From an uncultured Prevotella sp. (GTDB lineage Bacteria > Bacteroidota > Bacteroidia > Bacteroidales > Bacteroidaceae): a stretch of DNA of 14,795 nucleotides. The stretch spans positions 1-14,795 of the forward strand of contig USFX01000043.1 of the NCBI GenBank assembly GCA_900553965.1. Direction: 5' to 3'. The notes beneath the pieces are model-generated. The model did not search any database. It was not told the DNA's origin and saw only the letters and a list, made by a program, of their open reading frames with translations. Both the position numbers and the translations under genes were made by a program. Every line of letters starts with the position of its first letter. Position 1 is the stretch's first letter. Below, piece by piece: positions 6,031 to 12,977 of the stretch.

Positions 6031-7800
6031 ATGAAAGATTTTCTGAAATACACACTCGCCACCATCACCGGCATCATTGCAACATCGGTGATAATGGGCA
6101 TCGTCGGCATCATCATGCTGGCCGGAATGGCCGCCGCAGGACAGGCTCCGGTGGAAGTTAAGGACAACACGGTCTTCGTTCTCAAACTCTCCGGCGTGCT
6201 GGAGGAACGGGCCAAGACCGACTTCATGGGACAGCTCACGGGACAGGTGAGCGAAAATCTCGGTCTCAACGACATACTCAGCGCCATTGACAAGGCTAAG
6301 AAGAACGACAAGATAAAAGGTATATACATCAAGGCGGGGATGTTCGCAAGCGACTCTCCAGCATCCTCGAAGGCCATCAGACGCAAGCTGGAGGAGTTCA
6401 GAAAGAGCGGAAAGTGGATTGTGGCCTATGCTGACGACTATACGCAGACGACATATTATATATGCTCGGTGGCCGACAAGGTGTTCATCAATCCGCAGGG
6501 CATGCTCTACTGGCAGGGCATCGCCGCACAGCCGATGTTCTATAAAGACCTGCTGGCGAAGTTCGGAGTGAAAGTTCAGCTGGCAAAGGTCGGAAAATAC
6601 AAGAGCATGCCGGAGATGATGACGGCCGAGGGTATGAGCGAGCCCAACCGCGAACAGGTGACGGTATATATCAACGGCATCTGGAACGACATGCTCGACG
6701 ACGTGGCACGCAGCCGCAAGCTGAGCCGTCAGACGCTCAACAGCTATGCCGACAGCTTCACGGCGTTCACCGACCAGAAGCAATATGTCAGCATGAAGCT
6801 CGTCGACAAACAGCTCTACGCCGACGAGGTGAAGGACGAACTGAAGAAAATGCTCAAGGCGGACAAGGACGATAAAATCAATCAGGTGTCGCTCGCAGAT
6901 ATGATAAACCTGCCGGTGAAGGACAGCAAGGGCGACGAGATTGCCGTCTACTATGCCTACGGTGACATCGTGAGCACCAACACGGGCGGCCTGACGGGCT
7001 CGGCCTGCATAGCTTCCGACGATGTCTGCCGCGACCTGAACGAGCTGGCCGAGGACGACGACGTCAAGGCTGTCGTCCTCCGGGTCAACTCCGGCGGCGG
7101 AAGCGCATACGCCTCGGAACAGATTTGGCACTCGATGATGAAGCTGAAGGAGAAGAAGCCCGTCGTCGTATCAATGGGCGGCATGGCGGCTTCGGGCGGC
7201 TATTACATCAGTTGCCCGGCCAACTATATCTATGCCGAACCGACCACGCTGACCGGCAGCATCGGCATCTTCGGCATGTTCCCCGACTTCAGCGGTCTGC
7301 TGACGGACAAGCTGGGCATCAGGTTCGACGAGGTGAAGACGAACCGCAACAGTGGTTTCGGCTCCGCGGCACGCCCGTTCAACGAAGAGGAGATGGCTAT
7401 GCTGGAGAGCTACATCGGCCGCGGATATGAACTGTTCCGCAAGCGTGTTGCCGACGGACGCAAGATGAAGGTCAACGACGTCGAGGAGCTGGCCCAGGGA
7501 CGCGTATGGCTTGGTCAGGATGCGCTGAAGAACAAGCTGGTAGACGCACTGGGAGGTCTCGACATGGCCGTGGCCAAGGCTGCCGAGCTGGCAAAGCTGA
7601 AGGAATATCACAGCGAGAGCTATCCCGCTCAGCCCGACTGGCTGGAGCAGCTGATGAACAATATGTCGACGGACAACTATATCGACGAGAAGATGAAGGC
7701 GACGCTGGGTGACTACTATGAGCCGTTCATGACAATAAAGAACATCAACCGGCAGGAGGCCATACAGGCACGCATGCCATACCATATTATAATAAAGTGA
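6031..7800 (+). CDS. sppA: Signal peptide peptidase SppA, 67K type (protease IV)
   Basis: 589-residue membrane-anchored serine protease thought to degrade cleaved signal peptides. An upstream in-frame start at 5983 exists, but the ATG at 6031 gives the expected N-terminus MKDFLKYTLATITG running into one membrane helix (about 9-33); the extra 16 residues would be charged and atypical. The protein has the two-domain long form: an N-terminal ClpP-like domain (about 45-270) with the catalytic lysine in VGKYKSMPE (K191), and a C-terminal domain (about 300-530) with the nucleophilic serine in GGMAASGGYY (S388). TGSIGIFG (408-415) follows, as is usual. Both catalytic residues are present, so the enzyme should be active. 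It is first in a plus-strand run with lpxK, punA and thiL, and its stop codon lies inside a 22-bp tandem repeat. Confidence 0.93.
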   Translation: MKDFLKYTLATITGIIATSVIMGIVGIIMLAGMAAAGQAPVEVKDNTVFVLKLSGVLEERAKTDFMGQLTGQVSENLGLNDILSAIDKAKKNDKIKGIYIKAGMFASDSPASSKAIRRKLEEFRKSGKWIVAYADDYTQTTYYICSVADKVFINPQGMLYWQGIAAQPMFYKDLLAKFGVKVQLAKVGKYKSMPEMMTAEGMSEPNREQVTVYINGIWNDMLDDVARSRKLSRQTLNSYADSFTAFTDQKQYVSMKLVDKQLYADEVKDELKKMLKADKDDKINQVSLADMINLPVKDSKGDEIAVYYAYGDIVSTNTGGLTGSACIASDDVCRDLNELAEDDDVKAVVLRVNSGGGSAYASEQIWHSMMKLKEKKPVVVSMGGMAASGGYYISCPANYIYAEPTTLTGSIGIFGMFPDFSGLLTDKLGIRFDEVKTNRNSGFGSAARPFNEEEMAMLESYIGRGYELFRKRVADGRKMKVNDVEELAQGRVWLGQDALKNKLVDALGGLDMAVAKAAELAKLKEYHSESYPAQPDWLEQLMNNMSTDNYIDEKMKATLGDYYEPFMTIKNINRQEAIQARMPYHIIIK

Positions 7801-7873
7801 CCGGGACATTATAATAATGTATCTGTAACATTATAATAAGGAGACTGTAACATAATAACAAAGCAACAATAAC
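7786..7873 (+). repeat. 22-bp tandem array across the sppA stop codon
   Basis: The decamer ATTATAATAA begins at 7786, 7808 and 7830, exactly 22 bp apart, and a degenerate fourth unit (ATAATAACAA) begins at 7852. Units 2 and 3 also share CTGTAAC at their ends, and unit 4 ends in ATAAC. The sppA stop codon (7798-7800) is inside unit 1. A spacing of 22 bp is about two helical turns, so the shared decamers fall on one DNA face. Confidence 0.85.
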
Positions 7874-7890
7874 GCCATCGTCGCCTCTCC

Positions 7891-7922
7891 CCCGCCCTCC
7901 CCTGACGGAGACGGCGGGCGGG
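7891..7922. repeat. GC-rich hairpin between sppA and lpxK
   Basis: CCCGCCC (7891-7897) pairs with GGGCGGG (7916-7922) around an 18-nt loop. No T-tract follows, so it does not look like an intrinsic terminator. It lies 24 bp before the lpxK start and could affect RNA stability or translation. Confidence 0.5.
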
Positions 7923-7946
7923 CAGGACGGCGCCGGCAGAAAGGAA

Positions 7947-9119
7947 ATGGAAGGAGATTTCATCAAGATAAACAACTGGCTGCTGCCGCTGAGCTGGATC
8001 TACGGATTCTTCGTGAGGCTGCGCAACACGCTCTTCGACATCGGAGCGCTGAAGAGCCGCAGTTTCACCGTGCCCACCATCGCGGTCGGCAACATCACCG
8101 TGGGCGGCACGGGAAAGACCCCTCACGTCGAATATCTCATACGGCTGTTGCAGGACAAGTTCCACGTGGCCGTGCTCAGCCGCGGATACAAGCGCAAGAG
8201 CCGCGGCTTCATGCTGGCTGACGAGACATCGACGGTGGCGTCAATCGGTGATGAGCCGTATCAGATGAAGAAGAAATATCCGGGCGTAGCCGTGGCCGTG
8301 GACAAGGACCGGTGCCACGGCATCGAGCGGCTGACGGACGACAGCGTCGTGAAAGACATCGACGTGGTGCTCCTTGACGACGCTTTCCAACACCGATATA
8401 TCAAGCCCGGCGTCAACATCCTGCTGGTCGACTACCACCGTCTGGTCATATACGACAAGCTCCTTCCGGCCGGCCGGCTCCGCGAACCGCTCTCGGGAAA
8501 GGACCGCGCCGACATCGTCATCGTCACCAAGTGCCCGAAGGACCTGAAGCCGATGGAGTTCCGCGTCATCACCAAGGCCATGAACCTCTATCCCTATCAG
8601 CGGCTCTTCTTCACGCGGCTTGACTATGACGACCTCCAGCCCATCTACTGCGGGGAAAGCCGCAAGCTGACGTCGCTGAGAAAGGATGAGCACGTCATGC
8701 TCCTCACAGGCATCGCCTCGCCCAAGCAGATGATGATTGACCTACAGCCGTACACGGACAACATCCTGCCGCTGACCTTCGGTGACCATCACGCCTTCAC
8801 GCCGGCTGACGTGGAAAGAATCAACAGGACGTTCGCCGACCTCCCGTTGCCGAAGCTCATCATCACGACGGAGAAGGACGCGACGCGCATCGTCGGCCTC
8901 GAAGGGCTGAGCGAGGAGGTCCGCCACAATATCTTCACGCTGCCGGTGAGAATCCGGTTCATGCTCGAACAGGAAGAAACGTTTAACGAAAATATAATAG
9001 GCTATGTACACAAAAATTCAAGAAACAGCATCCTGGTTAAAGCAAAGGATGACCACAAGTCCAAAGACAGCCATCATTCTGGGAACAGGCCTCGGACAAT
9101 TAGCTTCAGAAATAACTGA
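7947..9119 (+). CDS. lpxK: Tetraacyldisaccharide 4'-kinase (lipid A 4'-kinase)
   Basis: 390-residue inner-membrane kinase that phosphorylates the 4' position of the lipid A disaccharide precursor, using ATP at the cytoplasmic face. Residues 5-22 (FIKINNWLLPLSWIYGFF) form the N-terminal membrane-associated helix. The Walker A motif is VGGTGKTP (52-59) after the TVPTIAVGNIT strand, LSRGYKRKSRG (77-87) follows, and DDAFQHR (144-150) is the conserved acidic/histidine motif. TTEKDATR (307-314) is typical of the C-terminal lobe. The length is at the long end because the final 38 residues (353-390, a basic, hydrophilic tail) overlap punA in another frame. The gap of 146 bp from sppA contains the tandem array and a GC hairpin. 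The start is the first ATG in the frame and gives the expected N-terminal helix. Confidence 0.93.
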   Translation: MEGDFIKINNWLLPLSWIYGFFVRLRNTLFDIGALKSRSFTVPTIAVGNITVGGTGKTPHVEYLIRLLQDKFHVAVLSRGYKRKSRGFMLADETSTVASIGDEPYQMKKKYPGVAVAVDKDRCHGIERLTDDSVVKDIDVVLLDDAFQHRYIKPGVNILLVDYHRLVIYDKLLPAGRLREPLSGKDRADIVIVTKCPKDLKPMEFRVITKAMNLYPYQRLFFTRLDYDDLQPIYCGESRKLTSLRKDEHVMLLTGIASPKQMMIDLQPYTDNILPLTFGDHHAFTPADVERINRTFADLPLPKLIITTEKDATRIVGLEGLSEEVRHNIFTLPVRIRFMLEQEETFNENIIGYVHKNSRNSILVKAKDDHKSKDSHHSGNRPRTISFRNN

Positions 9120-9813
9120 CACATACGAGTTCGCATACAGTGATATCCCCAATTTCCCCGTATCGACGGTGGAGGGTCACACCGGAAAACTGATTTTCGG
9201 AAAGCTCGGCAACAAGGACATCATGGCCATGCAGGGCCGCTTCCACTACTACGAGGGCTACTCGATGAAGGAAGTGACGTTCCCCATCCGCGTCATGTAT
9301 GAGCTCGGCATCGAGACTCTGTTCGTCTCCAACGCCTCGGGCGGCATGAACCCGGAGTTCAAGATCGGCGACCTCATGATCATCACGGACCACATCAACC
9401 TCTTCCCGGAGCATCCGCTGCGCGGCAAGAACTTCCCGACGGGTCCGCGATTTCCCGACATGCACGAGACATACGACCTGCGCCTCATCGCCGAAGCCGA
9501 CGCCATTGCCGCCGAAAAGGGCATCCGCGTCGTTCACGGAGTGTACACCGGTGTGCAGGGTCCGACGTTCGAGACACCCGCAGAATATAAGATGTACCAC
9601 CGCTTGGGAGGCGACGCCGTCGGCATGAGCACCGTTCCCGAGGTCATCGTGGCCCACCACTGCGGCATAAAGACCTTCGGAATCAGCATCATCACCGACC
9701 TCGGACTGGAGGACACGCCCGTCGAAGTGAGCCACGAAGAGGTTCAGGAGGCTGCCAACAAGGCTCAGCCGCTGATGACGGAGATCATGAGAGAGATGAT
9801 CAACAGAGCATAA
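9004..9813 (+). CDS. punA: Purine-nucleoside phosphorylase, trimeric (PNP family 2)
   Basis: 269-residue enzyme that splits purine (deoxy)nucleosides with phosphate into base and (deoxy)ribose 1-phosphate for salvage. Family residues are clear: phosphate-binding GTGLG (27-31), EGHTG (57-61), MQGRFHYYEGY (76-86, with R79 and H81), base-binding GPTFETPAE (186-194, E190) and AVGMSTVPEV (205-214). At the purine-specificity position the sequence reads ITDLG (230-234), with D232 where the human enzyme has Asn243. The start at 9004 is required because the N-terminal helix and phosphate loop follow directly, so the 116-nt overlap with lpxK is real if both frames are intact. ThiL starts 14 nt after its stop. 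The alternative assignment within this fold is a methylthioadenosine phosphorylase-like activity. Confidence 0.9.
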   Translation: MYTKIQETASWLKQRMTTSPKTAIILGTGLGQLASEITDTYEFAYSDIPNFPVSTVEGHTGKLIFGKLGNKDIMAMQGRFHYYEGYSMKEVTFPIRVMYELGIETLFVSNASGGMNPEFKIGDLMIITDHINLFPEHPLRGKNFPTGPRFPDMHETYDLRLIAEADAIAAEKGIRVVHGVYTGVQGPTFETPAEYKMYHRLGGDAVGMSTVPEVIVAHHCGIKTFGISIITDLGLEDTPVEVSHEEVQEAANKAQPLMTEIMREMINRA

Positions 9814-9827
9814 CAAAGAAATGAATA

Positions 9828-10892
9828 ATGGACATTTCTAAACTTGGAGAGTTCGGCCTCATCGACAGGCTGACCAAAGACATTGAAAAAAAGAACGAAT
9901 CGACACTGCGCGGAGTCGGCGACGACTGTGCCGTATTGAGCTATCCGGACAGCCGGGTGCTCGTCACGACGGACATGCTGATGGAGGGTGTCCACTTCGA
10001 CCTGACGTACACGGACCTGCGCAACCTCGGTTATAAAGCGGCGATGGTCAACATCAGCGACGTATTCGCCATGAACGGAACGCCGCGCCAGATTACCGTC
10101 AGCCTCGCCCTGAGCAAACGTTTCACCGTCGAAGACATGGAACTGTTCTACGAAGGACTGCGCGCTGCCTGCGACAAATGGAACGTTGACATCGTCGGCG
10201 GCGACACGACGTCGTCATACACCGGCCTGGCCATCAGCATCACGTGCATCGGAGAAGCCGCCCCCGACTCCATCGTCTATCGCGACGGTGCCCGTGAGAC
10301 CGACCTGCTCTGCGTCTCCGGCGACCTCGGAGCGGCCTATATGGGCCTTCAGTTGCTTGAACGCGAGAAGTCGGTTTACTATCAGCAGGTCAACGAAGCA
10401 CGCAAAAAGAATGACAAGAACGCCCTTGCCGAACTGGCAAACTTCCAGCCCGACTTTGCCGGCAAGGAGTATCTGCTTCAGCGCCAGCTCAAAGCCGAAG
10501 CCCGCGGCGACATCATTGCCCGTCTGCGCGAACTCGGCATCCGCCCGACGGCCATGATGGACATCAGCGACGGCCTGTCAAGCGAGCTCATGCACATCTG
10601 CAAGCAGAGCCACGTTGGCTGCCGGATATTCGAAAAGAACATCCCGATTGACTATCAGACGGCTGTCATGGCCGAGGAGATGAACATGAACGTGACCACC
10701 TGCGCGCTCAACGGAGGCGAAGACTACGAGCTTCTCTTCACCGTCCCCATCGGCGACCACAGCAAGATAGAGATGCTTGACGACGTCAAACTCATCGGCC
10801 ACATAACGAAAGAAAGCCTCGGCCACGTCCTCGTCACCCGCGACGACAACGAGTTTGAGCTGAAAGCGCAGGGCTGGAACCCGCTGCAATAA
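9828..10892 (+). CDS. thiL: Thiamine-monophosphate kinase
   Basis: 354-residue ATP-dependent kinase of the PurM/AIRS fold that makes thiamine diphosphate from thiamine monophosphate, the last step of the thiamine pathway. Motifs: GVGDDCAVL (29-37), TTDMLMEGVHF (47-57) with metal and substrate aspartates, NISDVFAMNG (75-84), GGDTTSS (124-130), MMDISDGLSSEL (243-254) and the C-terminal GGEDYELLF (296-304). It starts 14 nt after punA and is the last gene of the sppA-lpxK-punA-thiL run, followed 81 bp later by a strong terminator. No thiamine-pyrophosphate riboswitch is evident in front of it, as expected for an internal operon gene. Length is normal for the family. Confidence 0.93.
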   Translation: MDISKLGEFGLIDRLTKDIEKKNESTLRGVGDDCAVLSYPDSRVLVTTDMLMEGVHFDLTYTDLRNLGYKAAMVNISDVFAMNGTPRQITVSLALSKRFTVEDMELFYEGLRAACDKWNVDIVGGDTTSSYTGLAISITCIGEAAPDSIVYRDGARETDLLCVSGDLGAAYMGLQLLEREKSVYYQQVNEARKKNDKNALAELANFQPDFAGKEYLLQRQLKAEARGDIIARLRELGIRPTAMMDISDGLSSELMHICKQSHVGCRIFEKNIPIDYQTAVMAEEMNMNVTTCALNGGEDYELLFTVPIGDHSKIEMLDDVKLIGHITKESLGHVLVTRDDNEFELKAQGWNPLQ

Positions 10893-10973
10893 CTCCTGTA
10901 AAGGCTAAATCGGAATACTGCAAAACTCCAAAGGGAATATAACACCCCCAAAAAAAGAATACTGCAAAGACCT

Positions 10974-11009
10974 ATAAAGGCCGTGTCAAACTGCTGACAC
11001 GGCCTTTAT
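10974..11009 (+). terminator. Hairpin terminator after thiL
   Basis: ATAAAGGCCGTGTCA (10974-10988) and TGACACGGCCTTTAT (10995-11009) form a perfect 15-bp stem with a 6-nt loop. The A-rich 5' and T-rich 3' flanks fit an intrinsic terminator that ends the operon. Confidence 0.85.
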
Positions 11010-11095
11010 TGTCTGCTGACGGCTGCATCACGGCGTCCAAACGCGCTGCGCAAGTTAAATATATTTAAGAACGGAGTCCGCTTCGTTAGAATATC

Positions 11096-11126
11096 TTTGC
11101 TGTTAAACAGTTTCTGCATATCTTTG
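11096..11126 (+). promoter_or_regulatory. Promoter of the structured ncRNA
   Basis: TTTG (11096-11099), a 19-nt spacer and TATCTTTG (11119-11126) match the Bacteroidota -33/-7 promoter exactly. The -33 TTTG is itself the end of an upstream TATCTTTG (11092-11099), so two -7 elements lie 27 bp apart. The predicted start is near 11133. Confidence 0.75.
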
Positions 11127-11132
11127 CAGTTG

Positions 11133-11360
11133 TTAATTAAAAAGTTATTGCCTATGTAGCATAAGAATCATAAAGACATAAAGATAAAGAAGCGTTAGCT
11201 TTATTCTTGTTTTCTTGAAAATCGCCAAATTAATAGAGAAACATTCAAGAGTAAAAGTTGATGCTCACGCCTATGGCGTGGGCTTTTACTTGTTTGAATG
11301 TTTAGGGTGTTTGGCGATACCTCAAGAAGACAGACAAAGTAATCAGTCCGCGCTTTTTTA
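11133..11360 (+). ncRNA. Long rod-like structured RNA, possibly 6S-like
   Basis: A single extended hairpin can be drawn. P1: 11186-11194 with 11351-11359 (9 bp, one G-U). A large bubble of 13 and 18 nt follows. P2: 11208-11218 with 11322-11332 (11 bp, one G-T). P3: ATCGCCAAA 11221-11229 with 11310-11318 (perfect). P4: AAACATTCAA 11239-11248 with 11294-11303 (perfect). P5: AGTAAAAG 11250-11257 with 11283-11290. P6: GCTCACGCC 11263-11271 with 11275-11283, closed by TAT. It has its own promoter and ends in GCGCTTTTTT, a plausible 3' end. A closing stem, large central bubble and long terminal arm are the layout of 6S RNA, the RNA polymerase-binding regulator; a Bacteroidales-specific structured RNA family is the alternative. 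The 5' part (11133-11185) is AT-rich and unstructured to my eye. There is no credible ORF here. Confidence 0.65.
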
Positions 11361-11413
11361 TTGTCTGACTTTCAGGATGGGACTGGCTCTATAATAGCAT
11401 TCAAAGACAATAA
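11358..11413. repeat. 9-bp inverted repeat upstream of the lipoprotein gene
   Basis: TTATTGTCT (11358-11366) and AGACAATAA (11405-11413) are perfect reverse complements, 38 nt apart, with the second arm ending 18 bp before the lipoprotein ATG. They bracket the region where that gene's promoter should be. No consensus TAnnTTTG is visible between them. Confidence 0.5.
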
Positions 11414-11431
11414 ATTAAGATCAAAAAGAAA

Positions 11432-11932
11432 ATGAAAAAGTATTTCAGTTTTATCATGATGGCGATGCTCATGGCGTTGCCCTTGGTTTTTGCCGGTTGT
11501 TCAAGTGACGACGATGACGATGAGAATGGCGGCGAAGGAGGAAGTGGCAAAATCGAATCAGTTGCCAATCTGTCCGGTTCACAAATTGTCGGAACGTGGC
11601 GTTGCATCAATTCCGACCATACAATAACAGTAAACGGAACGATTGTAGAAGAAGCAAAAGATGTTGAGGTCGGGGCCATTATCGTCATAAGCCAAACAGG
11701 AGATAATACAGGTTTGATGGTTTCTACATACCAAGACCATGGAGACACGACAATGTGGAAAATTGAAAACGGTCAGCTCTACACAACAGACGAAGAAGAA
11801 GACTTCTGGCATCCATTCCATGTAACGGAATTAACCAGTACAAGAATGACCATGATTGGATATGCTGTCGAGCAATACGGTTCAGAGAAATACGAAGTCT
11901 ACAGCAAAGTCGTGTTGGAGCGCGTGAAATAA
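11432..11932 (+). CDS. Small lipoprotein with surface-export-type acidic tract
   Basis: 166-residue predicted lipoprotein of unknown function. Residues 1-22 are a signal peptide with lipobox VFAGC, so cysteine 23 would be lipidated. It is followed at once by SSDDDDDENGGEGGSG, the kind of acidic stretch that acts as a lipoprotein export signal in Bacteroidetes and suggests outer-surface display. The remaining ~120 residues begin IVGTWRCIN and alternate hydrophobic and polar residues like a small beta-barrel or lipocalin-like sandwich (IVGTW, LMVSTYQDHGDTTMWKIENGQLY, TRMTMIGYA, YSKVVLERV); that is a resemblance, not a firm assignment. The gene is more AT-rich than its neighbours and stands alone between the ncRNA and a terminator. 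The single ATG start fits the signal peptide. Confidence 0.75.
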   Translation: MKKYFSFIMMAMLMALPLVFAGCSSDDDDDENGGEGGSGKIESVANLSGSQIVGTWRCINSDHTITVNGTIVEEAKDVEVGAIIVISQTGDNTGLMVSTYQDHGDTTMWKIENGQLYTTDEEEDFWHPFHVTELTSTRMTMIGYAVEQYGSEKYEVYSKVVLERVK

Positions 11933-11945
11933 ACCCTATTTATGT

Positions 11946-12062
11946 CGGCATAATAAGATTGCCGTCGTTTGTTGACCGCAACAGTATATAAGAAAAAGCC
12001 TGTTTGAAAATCAGCCGCATAATCATCTTGCGGCTATATTCAAACAGGCTTTTATTATGCCG
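11946..12062. terminator. Triple-nested bidirectional terminator structure
   Basis: Three perfect nested arms: CGGCATAATAA 11946-11956 with 12052-12062; AAAAGCCTGTTTGAA 11994-12008 with 12039-12053; AGCCGCA 12013-12019 with 12029-12035. The central hairpin has A-rich and T-rich flanks and can terminate the lipoprotein gene (plus) and mlaF (minus). Confidence 0.8.
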
Positions 12063-12134
12063 TTTTACGTATTTTCTTATTCCAAAGGCATCATCCTCAT
12101 ATCCTAATCACATCACCTTTGCGGAATAGAGACA

Positions 12135-12917
12135 TCACCCTTTGCTTCCGGCGGCTTCCTTCCCCATCACCGCGGCGCGCATCTGCTTGAGCAAATCGCT
12201 GGCGAAAATGAAATCGGTGAGCTTCTGATTGGTTGAGCCCATGATGTCCTTGCTCTGCCCCTGCCACTCCTTGTGACCCTCATAGATGAAGATGATGTTC
12301 TCGCCGATGCCCATGACGGAGTTCATGTCGTGGGTGTTGATGATGGTGGTTATGTTGAATTCCTGCGTGATACCGTGGAGAAGGTCGTCGATGACGAGCG
12401 ACGTCTTGGGGTCGAGGCCCGAGTTCGGCTCATCACAGAACAGGTATTTTGGGTTCAGGGCGATGGCGCGGGCGATGGCCACGCGCTTCTGCATACCACC
12501 CGAGATTTCTCCCGGATATTTCGCTTCGGCCCCCATCAGATTGACACGGTCGAGGCATGTCTGGGCGCGGCGGGTGCGTTCGCGCAGCGTCATGGACGAG
12601 AACATGTCCAGCGGGAACATCACGTTCTCCAGAACGGTGAGCGAATCGAAGAGTGCTGCGCTCTGGAAAATCATTCCCATCTCGCGCCGGAGCATGATTT
12701 TCTCCTTCTTCGTCATGGCCACAAAGTCGCGGCCGTCGTAGAAGATGCTTCCGCTGGTGGGTTCGAGAAGTCCCACGAGGTTCTTCACCAGCACGGTCTT
12801 TCCGCTTCCGCTCTGTCCGATGATGAGGTTTGTCTTTCCGCTTTCGAAGACGGCACTGATGTCCGTGAGCACCTGTTTGTCCTCGAAGGACTTGCAGAGA
12901 TTATGTATTTCTATCAT
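12135..12917 (-). CDS. mlaF: Mce/Mla-type phospholipid transporter ATPase
   Basis: 260-residue ABC ATPase of the MlaF/Mkl group, which drives phospholipid movement between inner and outer membrane with MlaE, an MCE protein and accessory factors. Motifs: Walker A GQSGSGKT (34-41), Q-loop IFQSAALFDSLTVLENV (83-99, Q85), signature EISGGMQKRVAIARA (137-151), Walker B YLFCDEP (158-164), D-loop SGLDP (166-170) and the H-switch NTHD (H196). The 'SAALFDSLTV.ENV' and 'SGGMQKR' wording is characteristic of the Mla branch and separates it from LptB-type ATPases. It follows mlaE after 60 bp on the same strand. The last ~25 residues are variable and lysine/alanine-rich. Confidence 0.92.
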   Translation of the reverse strand: MIEIHNLCKSFEDKQVLTDISAVFESGKTNLIIGQSGSGKTVLVKNLVGLLEPTSGSIFYDGRDFVAMTKKEKIMLRREMGMIFQSAALFDSLTVLENVMFPLDMFSSMTLRERTRRAQTCLDRVNLMGAEAKYPGEISGGMQKRVAIARAIALNPKYLFCDEPNSGLDPKTSLVIDDLLHGITQEFNITTIINTHDMNSVMGIGENIIFIYEGHKEWQGQSKDIMGSTNQKLTDFIFASDLLKQMRAAVMGKEAAGSKG

Positions 12918-12977
12918 GTTCGTTTCTGATAAGGAGTTAAAAAGGATTGCCCTGAGGCCTGTCTAAATGACAAATCA

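Noticed and set aside
5980..7131. 383-codon minus-strand frame
   Set aside because: Antisense to sppA, whose two catalytic domains are intact; the frame also runs over the sppA start.
7789..7838. TATAAT hexamers as sigma-70 -10 boxes for lpxK
   Set aside because: Bacteroidota housekeeping promoters use TAnnTTTG; the TATAAT match is a consequence of the 22-bp repeat and no -33 element accompanies it.
7786..7873. CRISPR array
   Set aside because: Units are only 22 bp with no unique spacers of 30 bp or more, and no cas genes are present.
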